Positions 7,806 through 15,100 of a DNA stretch of 36,649 nt are shown piece by piece. Within the stretch, counting starts at the first letter, position 1, and each line of letters opens with the position of its first letter. The DNA is from Flavobacteriaceae bacterium UBA3179 (GTDB taxonomy: Bacteria; Bacteroidota; Bacteroidia; Flavobacteriales; Flavobacteriaceae). The stretch is from assembly GCA_002364245.1 (NCBI GenBank), contig DEXR01000010.1, positions 1-36,649 on the forward strand, written 5' to 3'. The translations under genes and the position numbers were made by a program. The notes beneath the pieces were generated by a model. It did no database searches, was not told the DNA's origin, and saw only the letters and a program-made list of their open reading frames with translations.

Positions 7806-8387
7806 CTATATAATTTCATCATAGAAATTCCGTTTCCAATTTCCTGTGTTCTTGTAATCTGTCATACTCATTCCCACCACTTCCTTAAACTGTCTGGATA
7901 AATGATTTACGCTGCTGTAGTCCAATAGGTAACCTATGTCAGAGAAGGAATGTTGTTTAAGTTGGATAAGTTCTTTAACCTTCTCTATCTTCAATTTGAT
8001 GAAATACTTTTCAATGGTTGATTTTTCAATGGTTGAAAATAGTTTGCTCAGTGTCTTATAGTCACGATGCAATGCTGAGGCCAAGAGTTCTGAGGTCTTC
8101 ACTTTCATATCCAATGGTAGTTCAACAAGTTGCTCGATTAGTAGAATTTTGATTCTTTCAACCAGCATCTCTTCTTCATTTTCTACAATTTTGAAACTAT
8201 TTGTGTGAAGCACCCTTGTTACGTTGTCCGTTATAGCAGCCTCATTTAGGTTAGGTGCTTCTACCAATAACCTTCCTAGCTCTAATGAGAGTACAGTAAT
8301 ATCTAATTCTTGTAGTTCTTGTTTTATAACTTTAAGGCATCTGCTACAAACCATATTCTTAATCCAGAATTCTTTTGGTGAGCTCAT
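7806..8387 (-). CDS. AraC-family regulator with N-terminal CxxC (HMA-like) sensor
   Basis: Predicted metal-responsive transcription factor of 193 residues. The N-terminal 70 residues look like an HMA-type domain with KNMVCSRC (C14, C17). The C-terminus has the AraC double helix-turn-helix, including FSDIGYLLDYSSVNHLSRQF and the family end GMSMTDYK. I chose the ATG at 8387. The frame stays open to 8492, but the extra 35 residues are low-complexity and would run through two perfect palindromes. The paralogue at 32543 also begins a few residues before its CxxC. Binding of Cu(I) or Ag(I) through the CxxC is inference. The upstream palindromes are candidate operators, possibly for autoregulation. 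Confidence 0.85.
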   Translation of the reverse strand: MSSPKEFWIKNMVCSRCLKVIKQELQELDITVLSLELGRLLVEAPNLNEAAITDNVTRVLHTNSFKIVENEEEMLVERIKILLIEQLVELPLDMKVKTSELLASALHRDYKTLSKLFSTIEKSTIEKYFIKLKIEKVKELIQLKQHSFSDIGYLLDYSSVNHLSRQFKEVVGMSMTDYKNTGNWKRNFYDEII

Positions 8388-8402
8388 TATAGTATTGGTG
8401 TT

Positions 8403-8427
8403 ACTATTGAGTATTCGGCTCAATAGT
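8403..8427. promoter_or_regulatory. Perfect 9-bp inverted repeat upstream of AraC gene
   Basis: ACTATTGAG, then seven bases, then CTCAATAGT, with all nine positions matching. It ends 15 bases before the chosen AraC start (8387). It could be an operator or a hairpin in the mRNA leader. It lies next to a second palindrome at 8430-8447. Confidence 0.55.
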
Positions 8428-8429
8428 TT

Positions 8430-8447
8430 GTAAGGTTTTAACCTTAC
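8430..8447. promoter_or_regulatory. 18-bp palindrome GTAAGGTT-TT-AACCTTAC
   Basis: Two perfect 8-bp half-sites are separated by two bases, as for a dimeric repressor or activator site. It lies 43-60 bases upstream of the AraC start and 2 bases beyond the neighbouring 9-bp inverted repeat. No copy was noticed in the other intergenic regions by eye. Confidence 0.55.
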
Positions 8448-8532
8448 TGGGTTAATTTGATAAATTGTGTTGTTGGGTAATGGATACAACAATGTTTAGC
8501 CAGAAGTTGTTCTTTGACTATAATAGAGGATA

Positions 8533-8553
8533 CAGATTGATATGATCAATCTG
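8533..8553 (-). terminator. Perfect 9-bp hairpin just after the HYC_CC_PP gene, possible terminator
   Basis: CAGATTGAT, three bases, ATCAATCTG. On the minus strand it follows the HYC_CC_PP stop codon by 12 bases. It is not followed by a T-tract, so intrinsic termination is uncertain; it could protect the 3' end or be another operator for the AraC protein. Confidence 0.4.
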
Positions 8554-8565
8554 CAAGTAAGAAAA

Positions 8566-8988
8566 TCAAATTAAATATGTCTCGTGAAGAACCTGTATAT
8601 CCTTAGACAACAAGGGCGGCCTATATTGTTTAAAAGGAATGATGTTTTTTTCAAGCCCTTCAAATAGATTGAGGTAAGTGTAAAAAAAGGTGTTAAGAAA
8701 GAGTATATCTTCATACTCAAGTTGGGTCTGAGCCTTTTTTATGGTGTCATCACCTGTTTTAATCAAAGTTTGGTTGCTGCAGCAATTTTTTTCTTGAAGA
8801 GAAGTACACTGTTTTGTGTTTAAATCCTTTTTTTGAGCCTTGTCTGCACATACTTTGGCTTTTCCAAAGAGTGCCATATCAACCAATTTATTGCAGCAAA
8901 AGTGCATATCTACTGTAAATGAAGCTGTGCTAAAAAATATAGTAGCTGCTAAAAAGAAGGCCAATATTTTGGTAAAAAAAGATTTCAC
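8566..8988 (-). CDS. HYC_CC_PP family secreted protein
   Basis: 140 residues starting with GTG. A hydrophobic signal-like N-terminus (about 5-24) is followed by the three hallmarks of the family: HFCCNKLVD, NCCSNQ and YRPPLLSKDIQVLHETYLI at the C-terminus. The family is known from Bacteroidota near TonB receptors and metal efflux genes; its function is unknown. The paired cysteines and histidine suggest metal binding outside the inner membrane (inference). A paralogue at 11604 has the same layout and a nearly matching end (IRDVQVLDQTFLI). The alternative upstream start codons are poor, and the aligned length with the paralogue supports the GTG. Confidence 0.85.
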   Translation of the reverse strand: MKSFFTKILAFFLAATIFFSTASFTVDMHFCCNKLVDMALFGKAKVCADKAQKKDLNTKQCTSLQEKNCCSNQTLIKTGDDTIKKAQTQLEYEDILFLNTFFYTYLNLFEGLEKNIIPFKQYRPPLLSKDIQVLHETYLI

Positions 8989-9112
8989 GTAATAAAATTA
9001 ATGATTTTATATCAAAAATTTAAAAAAATGTTAAAAAATTAGTTTATGTTATTGTTTTTTGATTTATCATAAACTTTAATTTTACGCTACGAATTTAAAA
9101 TAATCGGTTTTC

Positions 9113-9133
9113 AAAAAATATGACTTTTGTCAT
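9113..9133 (-). terminator. Probable intrinsic terminator of the TonB receptor gene
   Basis: On the minus strand, a short hairpin ATGAC-AAAA-GTCAT (9120-9133) is followed by A and then TTTTTT, 15 bases after the receptor stop codon. The stem is only 5 bp and AT-rich, so it is weak but well placed. Confidence 0.5.
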
Positions 9134-9148
9134 CAAATAAAGATTACT

Positions 9149-11377
9149 TTAAAATCCGTAACCGACGGCAAAATTGATTCCAAAAGGATGACCGGGACGT
9201 AAACCTGCTGGTACACGAGATACAGGATATTCTGAATTAAATAAGTTTATTATGTTTGTTGATAGCATAAAATTTTCATTTAAAAAATATTGAACAGATA
9301 AGTCAAAGATGAAATTAGAATCTACTTTGAAATTTTCTGGAATTGGTCCAGAACCAGCCTTGGTTCTAAATGCACCTGTATAGCGCGTATTTAGGTTTAC
9401 TTCAAATTTCTTATTCTGTAGCCCTAAGGTTGCATTTAATTGGTTTTTTGCAATGTATGGTATTTCATCCCCTTTGGTAACCACCCCATAGATATCTTCG
9501 TTACTGTCAAAACTGGTCAGGAATTCGGTATCGGTAAGCGTATAGGAAATCGATAGAGGAAGTTTAAATTTCTCTGATGTATTGTATAGCAAATTGTAAT
9601 TAAGCAAAAGTTCAAGGCCACTTACACGAACTTCACCTGCATTAAACTGGTCAAGACTTCCTGTGCCACCTGTCGCGGCCAAATCACTTCCCAACAGATT
9701 TTGATAATCATTGTAGAACCCGACAAGTTCCCCTGACAAACCTTTAAAGCCAAATCGAGAACCCAACTCATAATTAATACTTTCTTCTGCATTTTGTCCC
9801 GGTGTATTACTTGGTGGCGAAAACCCTTTATGTACCCCACCGAAGATCGATATATAGTTATTGAATCTGTAATTAGCACCTATGCCTGGAATCCATACAT
9901 CTACTTTGTTCTCGCGAATAGCTAAATCCTGACCAGTTCTGTTTGGGTCGCTCGTGCCATAATCCGTTCGGGTAAGGGTTATATTTTCATAGCGCAAGCC
10001 AGGTGTTAAGGTCAGGTTCTCAATTTTAAGGGTGTACAAGAGGTGCGCCGCCAATGCTTTTGCACTGCTTATACGATTAGCGTCAGTTCCTTTTTCAGCC
10101 ACTGTGGTTTGTATTAATTCTTGGTTTTGAAATGCGTACCTGTCCACCCACTGAAATCTGTCCTCGTCATCTTCGTGGTAGCGTATTCCCGCTTCCAGGG
10201 TTTGTAGCCAATCAGAACCCCATCGTAATTTGGCAATGGATTGAACACCATTTGAGGTGTATGTTCTGTTATTTGCTTTTATGCCCATAACATCGTCTTG
10301 GGTGTTTTCGTTTCCTAAAATGGTTTGGTATTCTAAGGGATAATCCTGTGGTGAGGACAGGATGTTACTAATGCTCACCCTTTCGCCTAAATTTACATCG
10401 TCCAATTTGTACCAATTGCGCTTGAATTTATTTAAGTAGCCGGTAGTACTTATATTTAACGAAGGGGATATTTGTATAAAATGGGTAAGTAGGTATTGTT
10501 GATGTTCGGCGTTCATTACATCTTCGGACGACGCCCTGTATCTTCTATAAGGGTTTTCTTCAAAATCTTCATCGGTCAATCCCAAGTAAGTTTCGTTTGC
10601 CTCTTCTTCAGAATATTGGATTTTAAATGTTAGAGACTGATACATTTTTGCATCTAAATTTGAGTTGACCCTAAACTTCGCCAAATAATCAGATTTATCA
10701 AATCCTGTATTGCCACCGCCATCTAAATCCTTAAAACCGTCTGAGCTGTAATTGAAATAATCCGTTACAAATCCAAAGTTTTGATAGCTATCACCAATGA
10801 CTAATTGCGTGTTTTTTGAGCCATAATTCCCTGCGGCAATGGAAGCTCGTCCAGAAAATTCGTCAGGAATTCGGGAAGAAATCATATTAATGGCACCGCC
10901 CGTGGTGTTGGGTCCATATTGAATTTGACTGCTTCCTTTCAAGATTTCGACGGCCTGCATACGCCCAATAGTTGGGAAATAATAGGCGGCAGGTGCGCTG
11001 TAGGGTGCTGGGGCAATGAGAACGCCATCTTCCATCAAATTTATTTTTGCACTACGCTCAGGCGATGTACCTCGCAAACTTATATTTGGACGTAGTCCAA
11101 AACCATCCTCTTCGTAAATATTAATTCCTGGAACCGTTTGTAATACCCTATTGATATTTGTATATGAAAATTTTTTTAAATCCTCTTCGGAAATATAGCT
11201 CGCAGAACCTGTTTTGTTTTTAATCTCAAATTTACTGCCCAGTATGGTGTTAGCGGATACAATCACTTCTTTTAGGCGTTCCGTCTTTTGTTGTATAGTA
11301 TCCTTTTTTTGAGGATTTGTTTGCGCCAATATATATGTAAACTGCAAGATAAATAGTAGGGAAAATAGAGTTCTCAT
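9149..11377 (-). CDS. TonB-dependent outer-membrane receptor, FecA-like
   Basis: 742 residues with a signal peptide (about 1-18), a plug domain and a 22-strand-type barrel ending in a C-terminal phenylalanine (VGYGF). Plug motifs: ISEEDLKKFSYTNINRVLQ (about 63-81), RGTSPERSAKINLMEDGV, APAPYSAPAAYYFP and EILKGSSQIQYGPNTTGGAI (about 143-162). These match the FecA/ferric-dicitrate-like subgroup. It would take up an iron chelate or another metal complex using TonB energy; the ligand is unknown. There is no carboxypeptidase-like N-terminal domain and no SusD partner. The promoter is recognisable and is flanked by two Fur-type boxes. Both neighbours are HYC_CC_PP genes, so these families may work together. 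Confidence 0.9.
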   Translation of the reverse strand: MRTLFSLLFILQFTYILAQTNPQKKDTIQQKTERLKEVIVSANTILGSKFEIKNKTGSASYISEEDLKKFSYTNINRVLQTVPGINIYEEDGFGLRPNISLRGTSPERSAKINLMEDGVLIAPAPYSAPAAYYFPTIGRMQAVEILKGSSQIQYGPNTTGGAINMISSRIPDEFSGRASIAAGNYGSKNTQLVIGDSYQNFGFVTDYFNYSSDGFKDLDGGGNTGFDKSDYLAKFRVNSNLDAKMYQSLTFKIQYSEEEANETYLGLTDEDFEENPYRRYRASSEDVMNAEHQQYLLTHFIQISPSLNISTTGYLNKFKRNWYKLDDVNLGERVSISNILSSPQDYPLEYQTILGNENTQDDVMGIKANNRTYTSNGVQSIAKLRWGSDWLQTLEAGIRYHEDDEDRFQWVDRYAFQNQELIQTTVAEKGTDANRISSAKALAAHLLYTLKIENLTLTPGLRYENITLTRTDYGTSDPNRTGQDLAIRENKVDVWIPGIGANYRFNNYISIFGGVHKGFSPPSNTPGQNAEESINYELGSRFGFKGLSGELVGFYNDYQNLLGSDLAATGGTGSLDQFNAGEVRVSGLELLLNYNLLYNTSEKFKLPLSISYTLTDTEFLTSFDSNEDIYGVVTKGDEIPYIAKNQLNATLGLQNKKFEVNLNTRYTGAFRTKAGSGPIPENFKVDSNFIFDLSVQYFLNENFMLSTNIINLFNSEYPVSRVPAGLRPGHPFGINFAVGYGF

Positions 11378-11391
11378 TGGTAATAAATTAT

Positions 11392-11406
11392 TTAGAATGA
11401 TTTTAA
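11392..11406. promoter_or_regulatory. Fur-family 7-1-7 box, proximal
   Basis: TTAGAAT-g-ATTTTAA, with six of seven positions symmetric. It overlaps the predicted transcription start of the TonB receptor, a classic repression position. It is part of a 22-base direct repeat (11388-11409 and 11448-11469) with 19 identities. The 7-1-7 geometry and the AAT.ATT core are those of Fur/PerR-type sites. Confidence 0.55.
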
Positions 11407-11414
11407 ATAGAAGA

Positions 11415-11446
11415 CAAATGTAATGTACTGGTTTTAAAGAACCAAT
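11415..11446 (-). promoter_or_regulatory. Promoter of the TonB receptor gene
   Basis: On the minus strand, TACATTTG (11422-11415) matches the Bacteroidetes -7 element TAnnTTTG. ATTGG lies at 11446-11442, about 19 bases further upstream, as a near-consensus -33 element. The predicted leader is about 30 bases. TGGTT/AACCA half-sites lie between the two elements. Confidence 0.65.
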
Positions 11447-11451
11447 CTTAT

Positions 11452-11466
11452 TTAGAATAATTCTTA
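11452..11466. promoter_or_regulatory. Fur-family 7-1-7 box, distal
   Basis: TTAGAAT-a-ATTCTTA, with six of seven positions symmetric. It lies just upstream of the -33 element of the TonB receptor promoter, and exactly 60 bases from the proximal box. That spacing would place both sites on a similar face of the helix at roughly six turns. Confidence 0.55.
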
Positions 11467-11587
11467 ATAATAATTTTAAAGTATTTTAAGCTCAATAACT
11501 TATCCTTAGAAAAAAATTATAACCATAAAAAACCCGAAACGTTATGCAAATTGTTTGTTAAATAAAAAGACTTTACTTAAAATTTTA

Positions 11588-11595
11588 TACTTTTG
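11588..11595 (+). promoter_or_regulatory. -7 promoter element of the plus-strand HYC_CC_PP gene
   Basis: TACTTTTG matches TAnnTTTG perfectly. No TTTG lies at the usual distance upstream; the nearest is at 11554-11557, 30 bases away. Transcription would begin at about 11600, so the mRNA may be almost leaderless. The promoter may also drive the efflux genes downstream. Confidence 0.5.
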
Positions 11596-11603
11596 TACAA
11601 TTG

Positions 11604-12020
11604 ATGAAGAAGATTTTTTTTAAAATAGCATCATTTTGTATGGCACTTTTAGTGTTATTCTCAACGTTTTCTTTTACGTTGGCAAGTCATTATTGCGGTG
11701 ATGTTTTAGTTGATTCTTCTTTGTTTGGAAAAGTAGAAACCTGCGGTATGGAAGTTCAAAAAACTTCTACTTCTTCTAATTGTGATATTACCAAGAAAAA
11801 CTGCTGTAGTGATGAGCAATTGCTTTTAGAAGGTCAGGATACACTAAAAATTTCCTTCGAAAAACTGGATAAAGAACAGCAAGTATTTGTTGTATCATTT
11901 ATCCAATCGTATTTAGATTTGTTTGAGTATGAAAACTCAGATAACGAAGTATTTGTAGATTATTCCCCACCGCCCCTTATTAGGGACGTTCAAGTCCTAG
12001 ACCAGACTTTCCTCATTTGA
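11604..12020 (+). CDS. HYC_CC_PP family secreted protein, second copy
   Basis: 138 residues from the ATG at 11604; a TTG three bases earlier is in frame but unneeded. The signal-like N-terminus is MKKIFFKIASFCMALLVLF. The family marks are SHYCGDVLVDSSLFGK, KKNCCSD and YSPPPLIRDVQVLDQTFLI. It is paralogous to the protein at 8566-8988 but closer to the family consensus, with HYC rather than HFC. It leads the plus-strand copper-efflux cluster and diverges from the TonB receptor. The role is unknown; extracytoplasmic thiol-based copper binding or delivery is a reasonable guess. Confidence 0.87.
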   Translation: MKKIFFKIASFCMALLVLFSTFSFTLASHYCGDVLVDSSLFGKVETCGMEVQKTSTSSNCDITKKNCCSDEQLLLEGQDTLKISFEKLDKEQQVFVVSFIQSYLDLFEYENSDNEVFVDYSPPPLIRDVQVLDQTFLI

Positions 12021-12021
12021 T

Positions 12022-12114
12022 TTTTAAGTAATTAACTCTTACGTCCAACATTAATTTGTTTGGACTAAACCGCTTGCAGCTTGTTTTTTCAACAAGTATT
12101 GTTATTACTTAAAA
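12022..12114 (+). promoter_or_regulatory. Predicted branched RNA leader upstream of cusA
   Basis: An outer stem pairs 12022-12036 with 12101-12114 (14 base pairs, one bulged T). It encloses two perfect 6-bp hairpins: GTCCAA (12043-12048)/TTGGAC (12060-12065) and CTTGTT (12080-12085)/AACAAG (12091-12096). A run of seven T follows at 12119-12125, directly before the cusA ATG at 12126. The arrangement resembles an attenuator or riboswitch-like leader between the HYC_CC_PP gene and cusA. The outer stem is AT-rich, so chance pairing is not excluded. Confidence 0.5.
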
Positions 12115-12125
12115 CTCATTTTTTT

Positions 12126-15100
12126 ATGCTGAATAAGAGCATCAAATTTTTAATAGAAAATAAATTAGTAGCTGTATTGCTATTAGCCTTGTTTGTGGCT
12201 TGGGGCGTGGTAAACGCACCTTTTGAATGGAACACGGGCTCACTTCCCCGAAACCCCGTTGCCGTTGATGCCATACCTGATATTGGTGAAAACCAACAAA
12301 TCGTATTTACGAAATGGGATGGACGTTCCCCTCAGGATATCGAAGACCAAATAACCTATCCATTAACAACCTCGCTACTTGGAATTCCGGGAGTTAAGAC
12401 GATTCGTAGTTCTTCAATGTTTGGGTTTTCAAGTATCTACATCATATTTGAAGAAGATATTGAGTTTTACTGGAGCCGAAGCCGAATTCTTGAAAAACTA
12501 AATTCATTGCCAGCTGGGTTACTTCCTGAAGGTGTTAATCCTGCTTTAGGACCAGATGCGACTGGTCTTGGGCAAATTTATTGGTACACGCTCGAAGGTC
12601 GTGACGAAAATGGAAATGTGACTGGCGGTTGGGATTTGCAAGAATTAAGAAGCATCCAAGATTTCTATGTGAAATATGCTTTGTCATCTGCAAGCGGCGT
12701 TTCAGAAGTGGCTTCCATCGGCGGATATGTATTAGAATATCAAGTAGATGTCAATCCCGAATTAATGCGGCAATACAACATAGGCTTAAATGAGGTTGTA
12801 AAAGCAGTAAAGCAAAGTAATAAGGATGTTGGTGCACAAACACTCGAAATCAACCAAGCTGAATACCTCATAAGAGGGCTGGGATATATAAAGAAGCTGT
12901 CCGACTTAGAAAATGCAGTAGTTACATCAAAGGATTTTACATCCATCCGTATAAAGGATATTGCAAAAGTTACACACGGTCCCGCCACACGAAGGGGCAT
13001 ATTGGACAAAGAAGGCGCCGAGGTTGTTGGTGGCGTTGTAGTGGCACGTTATGGTGCCAATCCTATGGAAGTCATCAACAATGTTAAAGAAAAAATAAAC
13101 GAGCTAAGTTCTGGGCTTCCATCAAAAACATTAAGCGATGGGAGGACTTCGCAATTAACCATCGTACCCTTTTATGACAGAACAGAACTAATCCAAGAAA
13201 CCTTGGGCACACTTGATGAAGCGCTCACCTTGGAAATTTTGATAACCATTTTTGTGATTATCATAATGGTCTTCAATTTAAGGGCTTCCGTATTGATTTC
13301 CGGATTATTGCCTGTTGCGGTTTTGATGGTCTTTATTTCTATGAAACTGTTCAATGTAGATGCAAATATTGTCGCTTTATCTGGTATTGCAATTGCTATT
13401 GGAACAATGGTCGATGTGGGCGTTATCCTTTCAGAAAATGTCTTGCGGCATATTGATGAAAATGAAGAAAAGCTACCTATGAATACGGTAGTTTATAATG
13501 CGACTGCCGAAGTTTCTGGCGCCATCTTAACGGCAGTAATGACCACTATTATTAGTTTCATTCCTGTATTTACTATGATTGGTGCAGAAGGGAAATTGTT
13601 TAGGCCATTGGCATTTACAAAAACGGCAGCACTCACCGCATCTCTTATTGTTGCCCTATTTTTAATTCCACCATTTGCGGCCTATTTATTTAAAAAGAGA
13701 AATTTAAAAACTTCTTTTAGTTATATGCTAAATGGAGCATTGATTGTTTTTGGCGTTTTATCTTTAATTTTAGGCTATCCGCTTGGATTAATATTAGTTG
13801 CATTTGGCGTTGTTGGCTTCCTTTCACTAAAGGAAAAGATTACGTCAAAACGCGCCAACATCATCAATATATTTGTTTCGGCTTTTGCTATCATATTCCT
13901 ATTGGCGGAATATTGGAGACCACTGGGAGTAGATAGAAGTATCCTTATAAACTTAATCTTCGTTGGTCTTATCTGTTTTGGTCTTTTGGGTGTATTTACA
14001 CTTTTTAGAAATTATTATGTTCGGATTTTAAATTGGGCATTGCGTAATAAGCTGTTATTTCTTTCGATACCAACTGCCATTGTAATTTTTGGAGTGATGA
14101 TTATGCGTAATACTGGTAAAGAGTTTATGCCTTCACTCAATGAGGGTTCATTCCTGTTAATGCCCACTTCAATGCCACACGCAGGTGTGGAGGAAAATAA
14201 ACGCGTCCTACAGCAACTCGATATGGCCGTTGCGAGCATTCCAGAAATTGAAACCGTAGTCGGTAAATCTGGGCGTACAGAATCAGCATTAGACCCTGCA
14301 CCGTTATCGATGTATGAGAATGTTATTCAATATAAATCTGAATATATTTTAAATGAAAATCGCAAAAGACAACGCTTTAAGGTAAACGAAGACGGCTTAT
14401 TTGTTTTAAAGGATGGCAGTTTAGTAACCAACCCTAATAGCGAAATTGAAGTAGAAGATGATGACTATAAAGCCTCAAAAATTACAGACCCATTCTCTGT
14501 GACAAGTTCACAGCTCATTCCAGATGACGATGGAGAGTACTTTAGAAATTGGCGACCTGAAATTGAATCGCCAGACGATATTTGGAAAGAAATCGTCAAG
14601 GTTACCAAACTTCCAGGTGTTACGTCTGCACCCAAGCTACAGCCCATAGAAACACGCTTGGTAATGCTACAGACTGGTATGCGAGCACCTATGGGAATTA
14701 AGGTGAAAGGACAGGATTTAAAAGAAATTGAGGCGTTTGGGGTACAATTGGAAGATATCTTAAAACAGGCCGAAGGTGTAAAAGAAGAAGCGGTCTTTGC
14801 CGACCGTATTGTGGGGAAACCCTACCTACTTATTGATATTGACAGAGAACGACTTGCGCGCTATGGTGTAACCATAGAACAGGTACAGCAAGTTATCCAG
14901 GTCTCTGTAGGTGGTATGGTGCTCTCACAAACGGTAGAAGGAAGAGAACGCTACGGCATTCGTGTGCGCTATCCCAGAGAATTACGTGCAAATCCAAATG
15001 ACTTAAAAGACATTTATGTTCCTGTAGAAAAAGGGAGTCCGGTTCCGTTAAGTGAGTTGGCTACTATAAGATACGAACAAGGGCCGCAGGTCATTAAAAG

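Noticed and set aside
8388..8492. Longer N-terminus for the AraC regulator
   Set aside because: The extra 35 residues run through two perfect palindromes and have no counterpart in the paralogue, so the ATG at 8387 was preferred.
11554..11595. Full two-part promoter for the plus-strand HYC_CC_PP gene using TTTG at 11554
   Set aside because: The spacer would be 30 bases instead of about 19, so only the -7 element was kept.
12081..12125. Extra 15 residues before the CusA start
   Set aside because: The normal CusA N-terminus begins at 12126, and the upstream part lies inside the predicted structured leader.
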